The translations under genes and the position numbers were made by a program. Below, one piece after another: positions 45,287 through 53,937 of a stretch of DNA of 64,000 nucleotides. The first letter of the stretch is position 1. Every line of letters begins with the position of its first letter. Origin of the DNA: JAAYJT01 sp964419945 (GTDB lineage: Bacteria; Bacteroidota; Bacteroidia; Bacteroidales; JAAYJT01); contig CAYQRU010000003.1 in the NCBI GenBank assembly GCA_964419945.1, positions 19,630 through 83,629 on the forward strand. The letters run 5' to 3'. Below the pieces are notes generated by a model. It had not been told where the DNA came from, did not search any database, and saw nothing but the letters and a program-made list of their open reading frames with translations.

Positions 45287-45850
45287 TTATTTCTTATTGT
45301 ACAAGCTCATCGTTCTGTCTATGCCTGATATTACAAAACTTTTAATCATATCAACAGCCAACGTTACCCTTGGTTTTAGCAATTCCACTTCAGCCGGGCT
45401 CCAGCGTCCCAGTACATATTCTATCTGAAAGCCCCTGGCAAAATCATTGCCGATACCCACCCGCAGACGTGGAAAATAAGTGGTTCCGAGAATTTCAATA
45501 ATATGATTTAATCCGTTGTGTGAACCGCCGCTTCCGCCTGGTTTCATTCGCAGTATTCCTGGTTCAAGGTCAATATCATCGTTAACCACCAACAAATTTT
45601 CAATAGATATTTTTTCAGCCTCAAGCCAATATCTGACAGCCTTTCCGCTAAGATTCATATAAGTTGACGGCTTGATCAGTGTAAGGTGTTTCCCCTTATA
45701 TTTTGCTTTGGCTACTGAAGCATATCTGCCTGAATTAAAAGAAGTATCAAGATTTGATGCCAACGCATCAAGTACCACGAATCCAATATTGTGGCGTGTT
45801 TCGGTGTATTCATCACCAATGTTTCCTAATCCGGCAATAAGAAATTTCAC
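45287..45850 (-). CDS. pth: Peptidyl-tRNA hydrolase
   Basis: A 187-residue enzyme that frees tRNA from dropped peptidyl-tRNA. KFLIAGLGNIGDEYTETRHNIGF begins the family signature with the catalytic His, and MNLSGKAVRYW, NDDIDLEPG and GSGGSHNGLNHI are the other conserved segments. I chose GTG (45848-45850) since the sequence upstream to an ATG at 45899 is not conserved and lies within a hairpin that looks like a terminator. Confidence 0.94.
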   Translation of the reverse strand: MKFLIAGLGNIGDEYTETRHNIGFVVLDALASNLDTSFNSGRYASVAKAKYKGKHLTLIKPSTYMNLSGKAVRYWLEAEKISIENLLVVNDDIDLEPGILRMKPGGSGGSHNGLNHIIEILGTTYFPRLRVGIGNDFARGFQIEYVLGRWSPAEVELLKPRVTLAVDMIKSFVISGIDRTMSLYNKK

Positions 45851-45867
45851 ATCAATGTAATTTAATA

Positions 45868-45946
45868 AAAAAACCGCCTGGAAAGATTTGCACCAGAGCA
45901 ATCCATTATTTTAAGGATGCATAGCTCAAGCCTTCCGGACGGTTTT
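45868..45946 (-). terminator. Intrinsic terminator after rplY (long-loop hairpin)
   Basis: On the minus strand AAAACCGTCCGGAAGG pairs with a later TTTCCAGGCGGTTTT, joined by a loop of about 45 bases and followed by TTTTTATT. The strong G/C stem ending in a U-run fits a terminator for the prs-rplY unit. The long loop is unusual. Confidence 0.5.
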
Positions 45947-45961
45947 CTTGGAAAGTAAGAT

Positions 45962-46570
45962 TTACTCCTTATTTTCAGTTTCACCTTCCCTGGCTTCAGC
46001 AGATTCTTCTTCAGCAGAAGCTGCCAGTGTTCTGGAGGTACGTACTGTCAGAACCAGGGCACTTTGAGGATCAAGAAATTCAATATCGGGGACCTTCAGG
46101 TCAGAGATTTTGAAAACGTCGCCAATATCAAGTGTCGTGATATCAATCTCAACGTGTTCCGGAATGTTTTCCACAAGACCTTTTACCATGAATTTGTTAA
46201 ATTTCTTCACCAATTTACCCCCGCGTAACACTCCTTTTGAGGTTCCGACAATTTTCACAGGAACTGCAATTTTCACAGGCTTACCAGGTGTAATTTCAAA
46301 AAAATCGGCATGAAGCAGCGAATCAGTAACAGGATGATACTGTACATCCTGCAAGATTGTGTGGTGCGTTTTTCCGCCTATTTCAAGTTTGACAAGATGT
46401 GCGTCGGGTGTAAAAAGAATCGGCTTGAAAGCTTTTTCTTCCATCACAAAGTGAATTTGTTCATTTCCGCCATAAAGCACACATGGCACAAGGCCTTCTT
46501 TTCTTGCTTTTTTAGCATCTTTTTTCCCTACGTTCCCGCGGGGGGAACCGCTCAATGATACTGTTTTCAT
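45962..46570 (-). CDS. rplY: 50S ribosomal protein L25/general stress protein Ctc
   Basis: A 202-residue L25 of the long Ctc type. MKTVSLSGSPRGNVGKKDAKKARKEGLVPCVLYGG begins the 5S-rRNA-binding domain; residues ~100-190 form the second beta domain. The C-terminal ~20 residues are Glu-rich and probably disordered. The ATG at 46570 begins the conserved sequence. It lies 22 bases after prs, the typical Bacteroidota neighbour. Confidence 0.95.
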   Translation of the reverse strand: MKTVSLSGSPRGNVGKKDAKKARKEGLVPCVLYGGNEQIHFVMEEKAFKPILFTPDAHLVKLEIGGKTHHTILQDVQYHPVTDSLLHADFFEITPGKPVKIAVPVKIVGTSKGVLRGGKLVKKFNKFMVKGLVENIPEHVEIDITTLDIGDVFKISDLKVPDIEFLDPQSALVLTVRTSRTLAASAEEESAEAREGETENKE

Positions 46571-46592
46571 TTCATTAAATTTTGTTAAGAGA

Positions 46593-47525
46593 TTAGAATT
46601 TGAATAACGAGCTGATAGATTCAAAATTATGTACTCTTGAAATCACATCAGCTAAAAGTTTAGCTGTAGTAAGAACCTTTATTTTTGAGCTTTGTTTGCT
46701 AAGCGGGATGGTGTCAGTAACCACAACTTCGGTGAATACTGAATTCTCAATATGTTCATAAGCATGGTCGGTAAATAACGGATGGGTGCAAAAACCCCTT
46801 ACGCTGTTTGCTCCGTTTCCGATCATCAGCGATGCTGCTTTGGTAATGGTATTGCCGGTATCAATAATATCGTCAATCAACACGACATCTTTACCCCTTA
46901 CATCACCGATCAGTGCCATGGTTTCTATTTCATTGGGTTTGGTGCGTTGCTTGTAACAGATCACAAACCCGGTGTTTAGCATCTTTGCATAAGCTGCTGC
47001 TCTGCGAGTACCACCAGTGTCGGGAGAAGCCATCACCAGGTTGGGTAAATTCATTTGTTTGATATAAGGAACAAAAATTGACGATGCGAAAAGATGATCA
47101 ACCGGAACATCAAAAAAGCCCTGGATCTGATCAGCATGCAAATCAATGGTGATGATACGTTGCACGCCTGCAGCAGTCAACAAATTGGCAATCAGCTTGC
47201 TGGCAATTGAAACGCGAGGTTTGTCTTTTCTGTCCTGCCGTGCAAACCCAAAATATGGAATCACTGCAACTATATGCTTTGCCGAGGCACGTTTTGCAGC
47301 GTCAATCAGCATAAGCAGTTCAAAAAGATTGTCGGCCGGCGCAAAAGTTGATTGTACAATAAAAATTTCGTGACCTCGTATATTTTCCTCAAAAGAAGGC
47401 TGGAATTCTCCATCGCTAAACTCTGTAAGTATAATGTCTCCAAGTTTTTTACCATAATTTTCTGCGATTTTTTCAGCAAGGTACCGTGAAGCTCTTCCTG
47501 AAAAAATATTGACAACTGACGACAT
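46593..47525 (-). CDS. prs: Ribose-phosphate pyrophosphokinase
   Basis: A 310-residue PRPP synthase that moves pyrophosphate from ATP to ribose-5-phosphate. The flexible PRPP loop VVLIDDIIDTGNTITKAA, the ATP-binding GYARQDRK-like FGFARQDRKDKPR and SPDTGGTRRAAAYAK are all present. The gene has a -7 element about 45 bases upstream. Confidence 0.96.
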   Translation of the reverse strand: MSSVVNIFSGRASRYLAEKIAENYGKKLGDIILTEFSDGEFQPSFEENIRGHEIFIVQSTFAPADNLFELLMLIDAAKRASAKHIVAVIPYFGFARQDRKDKPRVSIASKLIANLLTAAGVQRIITIDLHADQIQGFFDVPVDHLFASSIFVPYIKQMNLPNLVMASPDTGGTRRAAAYAKMLNTGFVICYKQRTKPNEIETMALIGDVRGKDVVLIDDIIDTGNTITKAASLMIGNGANSVRGFCTHPLFTDHAYEHIENSVFTEVVVTDTIPLSKQSSKIKVLTTAKLLADVISRVHNFESISSLFKF

Positions 47526-47568
47526 GATATCTGGTTTTTGGGGAATTACCGGCTTCGGATTATGGCGG

Positions 47569-47576
47569 CAAAGCTA
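47569..47576 (-). promoter_or_regulatory. Putative -7 element for prs-rplY
   Basis: The minus strand reads TAGCTTTG, exact TAnnTTTG, 44 bases before the prs start. A -33 box could not be picked out. Confidence 0.5.
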
Positions 47577-47697
47577 CAAATATTTTTATGTTTTGAAAAC
47601 TCTTTCTGTTGCGGGCGGTCACAGAGCCTTAACTAACTATAATACAACACATTTAATCATCAGTATTTAAATCAGATACGATTCTTGCATTGATCAA

Positions 47698-47725
47698 TTG
47701 CAGAATTAGGTTTTTTATATCTTTG
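47698..47725 (+). promoter_or_regulatory. Promoter for tRNA-Leu
   Basis: TATCTTTG at 47718-47725 is an exact -7 element followed by GC, with TTG at 47698-47700 (17-base spacing). It lies about 30 bases before the mature tRNA 5' end, as expected. Confidence 0.65.
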
Positions 47726-47755
47726 CATCGCTTTTTAAAAACAAGTTCTTTAATA

Positions 47756-47839
47756 GCCCGGATGGCGGAATAGGTAGACGCGTTGGTCTCAAAAACCAAT
47801 GGGGTAATTCCCGTGCCGGTTCGATTCCGGCTCCGGGTA
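47756..47839 (+). tRNA. tRNA-Leu(CAA)
   Basis: The 84-base sequence folds as a class II tRNA. The acceptor stem is GCCCGGA with TCCGGGT (last pair G-U) and discriminator A at 47839. The anticodon stem TTGGT/ACCAA holds loop CTCAAAA, giving anticodon CAA, which reads UUG. A long variable arm (TGGGGTAATTCCCG) and a T loop GGTTCGATTCC are present. CCA is not encoded. The nearest genes are the S41 protease and prs. Confidence 0.95.
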
Positions 47840-47942
47840 CGGCTGCATCAAAGCTTTCATTTGTTGAAAGCTTTTTTTATTTTATTAAATAAATCACCTC
47901 GGATTTCGTTTCCCATCTGTATCACCTATACTTCAGACTCAC

Positions 47943-49613
47943 ATGAAAGCTTCTTCACCCCGGTATATAATTTACTTACCTGTTATAGTTGCCCTTGCGC
48001 TCATTTCTGGAATTTATCTCGGAGTTAAACTGGTCAGGATTTCAGCGGATAATGAGACTCCTATTTCCCTGATTCAACTTCCCAGGTACGATAAGATAAA
48101 CGATGTGATTCGCTTTATTCTTCAGGATTACGTGGATCAGGCAGATCGCGAATTGCTTCAGAATGATGCGATTGAAGGAATGCTTGAAAATCTTGATCCG
48201 CACTCGCAATTTATCAGTGCAGAAGATTTTGCTGAAGTTAATGATCCTTTGTTGGGTGCTTTTGAAGGAATTGGCATACAATTCAGGATGGAAAAAGATA
48301 CCTGTACTGTAATCCAGACCATCGTTGGAGGACCTTCGGAAAAAGCTGGCCTGATGGCTGGTGACCGCATCGTTATGGTGGATGACAGCCTGGTTGCAGG
48401 CGTAGGGATGAAAGACCGCGATCTGGTTCGAATGCTCAAGGGCGAAAAAGGTTCAAAGGTAAAGGTGGGTATTTTCCGGCGAAAAGCCAGCGGATTGATT
48501 GAATTTATCATTACCCGCGATGTGATACCAACATATAGTGTTGATGTAGCATATATGGTAAACGACTCTGTTGGATATATCAAACTGAGTAAATTTTCAG
48601 CCACAACACATCAGGAAATGTTGAATGCAATGAGTGAGCTTACAGAAAAAGGGATGCAAAAGTTGATATTCGATTTGCGGGGAAATTCAGGTGGTTTTCT
48701 GCAAACCGCTATTACACTGGCCGATGATTTTCTCGAAAAGGATCAAATTATTGTCTATACCGAAGGGCACAATCGTCCCCGCCAGGTAGTTGCAGCCACT
48801 GGCGAAGGATCATATAAAAATCTTCCAATCGTCATTATGATTGACGAAGGATCGGCTTCAGCAAGCGAAATAATTGCAGGTGCGATACAAGATAATGACC
48901 GGGGTTTGGTTGTTGGCAGGCGCTCATTTGGTAAAGGACTGGTTCAGGAACAATTAAACCTTTATGATGGCTCAGCTGTAAGACTTACCGTGGCAAGATA
49001 TTTCACGCCGACTGGGCGTAGTATCCAGAAGCCTTATGAAAATGGGACTGAAGAGTATTATCATGAATTTTATGATCGAATGCTAAATGGGGAATTGGAC
49101 GATCCCTCGAATATCAAATTTGATGACTCATTGAAATATATCACTCCGGGCGGACGGACTGTGTATGGCGGAGGTGGAATTATGCCTGATATCTACGTTA
49201 CCGTTGAGCGGGAAGAGAAACTTCGTTATTTTAATCAGGTTGCCAACCAGGGGCTGATTTACCAGTTTGCTTTCGACTACACTGATGATCAACGCGAAAA
49301 ACTTGCACAGTTCCGAAACATAGATGATTACTTGCGTAATTTCAGGATCTCTGACCAGATTTTCAATGACTTTGTTTCGTTTGCGGCATCACAGGATGTA
49401 AAAAGTACCCAGGCAGCAATCATGGGCTCAAAACAAAGAATTGAACACATGCTCAAGGCGTTCATTGCACGTAATATTTTTGACGATGCAGGATTTTACC
49501 CCATCTTTTTGGAAACCGATAAAACCTTCCTGAAGGCAAAAGAGGTTATATTTGACCTGGAATCAGGCGCTCCGGTTTCTGTTATACAACCTCAGCTAAT
49601 TACTCAACAGTAA
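47943..49613 (+). CDS. S41-family C-terminal processing protease
   Basis: A 556-residue membrane-anchored protease. Residues ~8-28 form a membrane anchor (YIIYLPVIVALALISGIYLGV). A PDZ domain spans about residues 90-180 (FEGIGIQFRM...AGLMAGDRIVMVDD). The catalytic S41 domain has the nucleophile in DEGSASASEIIAGAIQDND and the general-base lysine in RRSFGKGLVQEQ. A C-terminal alpha-helical extension (~380-540) is longer than in CtpA. It would degrade or trim periplasmic proteins. Its 3' end overlaps the convergent glmS by 14 bases. Confidence 0.92.
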   Translation: MKASSPRYIIYLPVIVALALISGIYLGVKLVRISADNETPISLIQLPRYDKINDVIRFILQDYVDQADRELLQNDAIEGMLENLDPHSQFISAEDFAEVNDPLLGAFEGIGIQFRMEKDTCTVIQTIVGGPSEKAGLMAGDRIVMVDDSLVAGVGMKDRDLVRMLKGEKGSKVKVGIFRRKASGLIEFIITRDVIPTYSVDVAYMVNDSVGYIKLSKFSATTHQEMLNAMSELTEKGMQKLIFDLRGNSGGFLQTAITLADDFLEKDQIIVYTEGHNRPRQVVAATGEGSYKNLPIVIMIDEGSASASEIIAGAIQDNDRGLVVGRRSFGKGLVQEQLNLYDGSAVRLTVARYFTPTGRSIQKPYENGTEEYYHEFYDRMLNGELDDPSNIKFDDSLKYITPGGRTVYGGGGIMPDIYVTVEREEKLRYFNQVANQGLIYQFAFDYTDDQREKLAQFRNIDDYLRNFRISDQIFNDFVSFAASQDVKSTQAAIMGSKQRIEHMLKAFIARNIFDDAGFYPIFLETDKTFLKAKEVIFDLESGAPVSVIQPQLITQQ

Positions 49614-51438
49614 CTGACTTTGCAAGATTTCTGGGCTGGTCTACATTACAACCTCTCATTACGGCAATGTGGTAAGAGAGTAATTGCAAAGGAATGGTTG
49701 CAACCAGAGGAGAAAATAATTCATCTGTTACAGGTACCTCGATGGAATCATCAGCCATTTCTTCAATTGTTGTATCTCCTTCATTTACAATAGCTATCAC
49801 AACTCCTTTCCGCGCCTTGACTTCCTGGATGTTGCTGGCGACCTTATCATAAATTGTCTTGTTTGTAGCTATCACTACAACCGGCATCTCTTCATCAATC
49901 AAAGCAATTGGGCCGTGTTTCATTTCGGCAGCAGGATAACCTTCAGCATGGATGTATGAAATCTCCTTAAGTTTTAAGGCGCCTTCAAGTGCAACAGGGA
50001 AATTACAGCCGCGGCCAAGATAGAGGGCATTATTTCTGTCCTTGAATTTTGCCGCCAGTTTACTGATTTGATCATTGGTTTGTAAGACCTTTTCAACTTT
50101 GCCGGGAATAGTGTCCAGTTCATGAAGCAGTTGGTGAAATCTTGTGTGGGAAATAGAACCCCGCTTGTTGGCCAGCCTTAATGCAAGCATTGACAGAATG
50201 ATTACCTGAGCGGTAAAAGCCTTGGTGGATGCGACCCCAATTTCCGGACCGGCGTGTGTAAACGAACCAGCATGTGTGGCGCGGGCAATAGAACTGCCTA
50301 CAACATTGCAAATGCCAATAATAGTGGCGCCTTTTGATTTCGCAAGTTCAATAGCGGCCAGGGTATCAGCTGTTTCTCCTGACTGGGATATAGCAATCAC
50401 CACATCGTCTTCGTAAATTACCGGATTTCTGTAACGGAATTCTGAGGCATATTCAACCTCCACAGGAATTCGCGCCAATTCTTCAAGAAGATATTCTCCA
50501 ACCAGTCCTGCGTGCCACGAAGTACCACAGGCAACGATAATGATCCTGCGGGCATTGATCAGTTTCTGCTCGTAATCCAGAATTCCACCCAAAGCAACGA
50601 TGCCTTCATTGAGTTTGATCCTGCCCCGCATGCTGTCTCTGATTGACTTTGGCTGCTCATAGATCTCTTTCAACATAAAGTGATCGAATCCGCCTTTTTC
50701 AAGCTGGCTGAGATTCAACTCCAGTTTTTGAATATAGGGTGTTTTCTCAATGTTGGCAATAGTTCTGATTTTCAATCCCTGATGGCGGTGTATGATGGCA
50801 ATTTCCTCATCATCAAGATACACTACATCACGTGTATATTCAACAATAGGTGTAGCATCGGAGGCAACAAAAAACTCATTTTCACCAATTCCCACTACCA
50901 AAGGACTGGCTTTGCGGGCGGCAATGATCATATCGGGTTCATCTTTTGAAAGGATTACAATCGCATAAGCTCCTACCACCTGGTTTAATGCAATTTGTAA
51001 GGCCGAAACCAGGTTTACTTTTTCATTCACCTGAATGTCTTCAATTAAATGAATGAGTACTTCGGTGTCGGTTTCACTTTTAAACACATAACCACGGCTT
51101 AGTAATTCCTGTTTCAGAGGAGTATAGTTTTCAATGATCCCGTTATGAATAATGGCCAGGTTGTTGGTCGGTGATGAGTGCGGATGTGCATTTACATGGT
51201 TGGGGGCACCATGGGTTGCCCAGCGGGTGTGTGCCATACCGATTTTACCTGTAACATTTTTATCTTTAATGAATTTTTCCAGATCCTCTACCTTACCCTG
51301 GTGTTTGTATACGCGCATATCACCATCCAGCAAAGCAACACCAGCACTGTCATATCCGCGATATTCCAATCGTTTCAAACCCTTGATCAGTAATGGGTAA
51401 GCTTGCCTGTATCCCATATAAGCCACGATTCCGCACAT
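49600..51438 (-). CDS. glmS: Glutamine--fructose-6-phosphate aminotransferase
   Basis: A 612-residue enzyme that makes glucosamine-6-phosphate for peptidoglycan and LPS. The N-terminal glutaminase starts MCGIVAYMG, with Cys2 nucleophile, and has MAHTRWATHGAPNHVNAHPH. Two SIS domains follow: SQSGETADTLAA and GRGCNFPVALEGALKLKEISY. The C-terminus PRNLAKSVTVE is the normal end. The gene stands alone with a -7 element 26 bases upstream. Confidence 0.97.
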   Translation of the reverse strand: MCGIVAYMGYRQAYPLLIKGLKRLEYRGYDSAGVALLDGDMRVYKHQGKVEDLEKFIKDKNVTGKIGMAHTRWATHGAPNHVNAHPHSSPTNNLAIIHNGIIENYTPLKQELLSRGYVFKSETDTEVLIHLIEDIQVNEKVNLVSALQIALNQVVGAYAIVILSKDEPDMIIAARKASPLVVGIGENEFFVASDATPIVEYTRDVVYLDDEEIAIIHRHQGLKIRTIANIEKTPYIQKLELNLSQLEKGGFDHFMLKEIYEQPKSIRDSMRGRIKLNEGIVALGGILDYEQKLINARRIIIVACGTSWHAGLVGEYLLEELARIPVEVEYASEFRYRNPVIYEDDVVIAISQSGETADTLAAIELAKSKGATIIGICNVVGSSIARATHAGSFTHAGPEIGVASTKAFTAQVIILSMLALRLANKRGSISHTRFHQLLHELDTIPGKVEKVLQTNDQISKLAAKFKDRNNALYLGRGCNFPVALEGALKLKEISYIHAEGYPAAEMKHGPIALIDEEMPVVVIATNKTIYDKVASNIQEVKARKGVVIAIVNEGDTTIEEMADDSIEVPVTDELFSPLVATIPLQLLSYHIAVMRGCNVDQPRNLAKSVTVE

Positions 51439-51463
51439 ATGCTGTAATTTTTATTTCGAACGG

Positions 51464-51471
51464 CAAAAGTA
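51464..51471 (-). promoter_or_regulatory. Putative -7 element for glmS
   Basis: The minus strand reads TACTTTTG, exact TAnnTTTG, 26 bases before glmS. No GlmS ribozyme-like structure was recognised. The -33 box is not clear. Confidence 0.5.
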
Positions 51472-51538
51472 GGGTAAATTAAACAATCACGACAGAAAAG
51501 AAGTCAACCTATATTATTCTCAGCAATCCGGCCGAAGA

Positions 51539-52855
51539 CTAATCAATCTTAGTATAGGTAATCTTAAGCCGGATTTTTCCTGATTCAGTGCCGGAGCCAT
51601 TTAAAACGACTCTTTGCGGAACAGATGATGCGCCTGGAATCAGCATGGCCAGACCAAAATCTTCAGTATCAGGACTCAGAATACGTTGTTGGATATAACG
51701 GCTTAAGCGAAAGGAATATTGAGATTCACCAGAGTAAAAACCACCAAAATAACTGTCGCCTTCATACTGGTCGTCTAGAAGTGTTGTATTTCCTTGATCA
51801 TCTGTTAACTTCCCAATAATCAAACGCGAAGGATTATTAAAAGCAGAAGCTGGTTCATGATTGGTAAAAATCAATTTGGCTTCATTAATTGAAATATTTG
51901 ATCCTAATGAAGCAATTGTCGGAAAACGCAAATAAGTTTTTACTCCCCCAAGTGGTTGCAAATAAATTTTATTACTACCCTGGGTGGTGTCGCCAAAAAT
52001 AATTTGCTGTTTAAGGAGATCTTCAGCATCAGTATAGTCGTAATGATTGTAGTGTCCATACCGGCCTCCTGCATTGGATATCAGGAAATTGTACTGCAGT
52101 GAGTCTTCTTCGTTATTGTGATAATACACCTTCAAACTGGTAAGGTCGCTGATCAGGTTGTAAGAAAGCAGAGCACCTTTTCCAGATTCATTAACCGGGT
52201 CGGCTGTTATATAAATACCTTTGAAAAACTGCCGGAAATTTTCATTTGACGCGAAATTATCGCTGGTGGCTGATAACAATTTGGAAGCAAGTATGCCTCC
52301 TTCATTTAATGCAATCCTCAGGTATGGTGCTGTTTTTACAGTGTCAACGAGGATACTGTCAATATAAGGGATTGTCTGTTCAAATCCGAATTGTGATCCG
52401 AAGGCAGTTACTTGGTTCGAATAATAAATACTGTCAACATGAATATTTTCAGTCATTTCGAATACACGAAAAGTCTGTGTGGTTGCTGAATCGCCGTACA
52501 TCCCAGAAAAAGCCAGTGTGAGTATAATGGAATCAATGGCGGCACCTTCCCCAAAGTCAATCTGTAATGAACTCAATCGTAGTTCTGTGTAAATACTGGC
52601 AGTTGTTTTCCCAAAAACCGGATCAAAAAAACTTCCCAGTATACTTGTTGCCATTTCATCTGTCCTTAATGAATCTTCCCGCACAGAATATGCCGTGACG
52701 GAAAATGTATCGGAAACAAAAACCATGAGTTCTTCTCCGGGAGGTTGAATATTCAACCCGATCAGATCATTCTCGTCAGAACAGGATATAATGAAAATTG
52801 CAATCAAAAATAGCACAACGAGTAAAAGTGCGCCTGGTTTATTCAGTTTATTCAA
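51539..52855 (-). CDS. DUF4270 family lipoprotein
   Basis: A 438-residue lipoprotein: the N-terminal leader ends IISC (Cys25), followed by SDENDLIGLNIQPP. LRTDEMATSILGSFFDPVFGKTTASIYTELRL is the DUF4270 hallmark, a beta-rich domain of unknown function found in Bacteroidota. Late segments such as ARLIFTNHEPASAFNNPSRLIIGK-like text give the family's jelly-roll part. It follows the glycogen-synthase-like gene by 12 bases, a conserved neighbourhood as far as I recall. Confidence 0.82.
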   Translation of the reverse strand: MNKLNKPGALLLVVLFLIAIFIISCSDENDLIGLNIQPPGEELMVFVSDTFSVTAYSVREDSLRTDEMATSILGSFFDPVFGKTTASIYTELRLSSLQIDFGEGAAIDSIILTLAFSGMYGDSATTQTFRVFEMTENIHVDSIYYSNQVTAFGSQFGFEQTIPYIDSILVDTVKTAPYLRIALNEGGILASKLLSATSDNFASNENFRQFFKGIYITADPVNESGKGALLSYNLISDLTSLKVYYHNNEEDSLQYNFLISNAGGRYGHYNHYDYTDAEDLLKQQIIFGDTTQGSNKIYLQPLGGVKTYLRFPTIASLGSNISINEAKLIFTNHEPASAFNNPSRLIIGKLTDDQGNTTLLDDQYEGDSYFGGFYSGESQYSFRLSRYIQQRILSPDTEDFGLAMLIPGASSVPQRVVLNGSGTESGKIRLKITYTKID

Positions 52856-52867
52856 AGGAAAGAATTT

Positions 52868-53716
52868 TTAGTATTTCTTATGGTTATGAATGGCAATATC
52901 AGTCTCTTCTTCCGTGAGGAGTTCGTTATAAAAGTTGTTGTATACTTCAATATAATCATCGCCTGTTTGAAAAGGAAGTATGGGTTTTCCTGATTCATGC
53001 ATATATTGATATACCTCAGGATGCAATTGTTGACTTCCCACAACCAATGCATCTGAGTTATCAATGGCTGCTTTCATCATACTAACGTAAGAGGGCTTTT
53101 TATAGTGTTTAAGATGTTTTGCAGTGATACCAGGAAGTTTAATTTTGGTTGAGAAATCTTTGTTGAGGTTTTCTTCAAATTCGTCATTGTACAACGAAAA
53201 AATCACTTTTGAATCAGAAAAAACAGGATTGTCGCGATAAGCTGTTTTCACATATAAAGGAACCAGGCTTCCCATCCAGCCATGACAATGAACAAGATCG
53301 GGCGGCCAGCCAAGTTTTTTAACAGTTTCCAGCACCCCTCGCGAGAAAAAGATGGCTCTTTCGTCATTATCTTTGAAAAACTTACCTGTTTTATCTCTGA
53401 AGATAAACTTCCGGTCGAAATAATCATCGTTATCAATGAAATAAACCTGCATTCTGGCTAACTGAATAGAAGCAACCTTGATAATGAGCGGATGATCGTT
53501 GTCGTTAATAATCAGGTTCATGCCCGATAAACGAATGACCTCATGTAATTGGTTCCTGCGTTCATTAATGTTGCCAAAACGCGGCATAAAGGTTCTGATC
53601 TCGCGTCCTCTTTCCTGTATGCCCTGGGGTAGGTGCCTTGAAATCAAGCCCATCTGGCTTTCTTTCATAAAAGGAGTAATATCGTGCGAAACGTAAAGAA
53701 CTTTGACTTTTTCCAT
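52868..53716 (-). CDS. Glycogen/starch synthase-like protein, catalytic N-terminal half only
   Basis: A 282-residue protein. VLYVSHDITPFMKESQMGLISRHLPQGIQERGREIRTFMPRFGNI and LVHCHGWMGSLVPLYVK match the N-terminal GT5 domain of glycogen synthase GlgA. The second Rossmann domain, where ADP-glucose binds, is missing (full GlgA is about 480 residues). The protein therefore probably cannot act as an ordinary glycogen synthase. The shortened form beside a DUF4270 gene is a recurrent Bacteroidota arrangement in my memory. The role is unknown. Confidence 0.8.
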   Translation of the reverse strand: MEKVKVLYVSHDITPFMKESQMGLISRHLPQGIQERGREIRTFMPRFGNINERRNQLHEVIRLSGMNLIINDNDHPLIIKVASIQLARMQVYFIDNDDYFDRKFIFRDKTGKFFKDNDERAIFFSRGVLETVKKLGWPPDLVHCHGWMGSLVPLYVKTAYRDNPVFSDSKVIFSLYNDEFEENLNKDFSTKIKLPGITAKHLKHYKKPSYVSMMKAAIDNSDALVVGSQQLHPEVYQYMHESGKPILPFQTGDDYIEVYNNFYNELLTEEETDIAIHNHKKY

Positions 53717-53744
53717 TTTTTGTTGTACCTCGTGAAAAGATTTG

Positions 53745-53752
53745 CAAAGATA
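53745..53752 (-). promoter_or_regulatory. Putative -7 element for the glycogen-synthase-like/DUF4270 pair
   Basis: The minus strand reads TATCTTTG, exact TAnnTTTG, about 29 bases before the start; TTTG at 53775-53778 (minus strand) lies 22 bases further upstream as a possible -33 element. Confidence 0.55.
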
Positions 53753-53937
53753 TTAAAAAATTTTTCCATACAGGACAAATTCAGTTCCTGGCATTGATTC
53801 TCAAAATATTAAACCAAATGATCTGTTATCCGGCTGGGAAAAAATAAAAATCAAGTAATTTCGCAGCTTTATTAATGGATTTAGCTCCCCTGAATCTTTG
53901 TTTGTCTGACACAACTTTCATAATACTCTTCTACAAA

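Noticed and set aside
49600..51438. glmS ribozyme/riboswitch upstream of glmS
   Set aside because: The short upstream region (about 100 bases) shows no recognisable glmS ribozyme core, and the class belongs mainly to Gram-positive bacteria.
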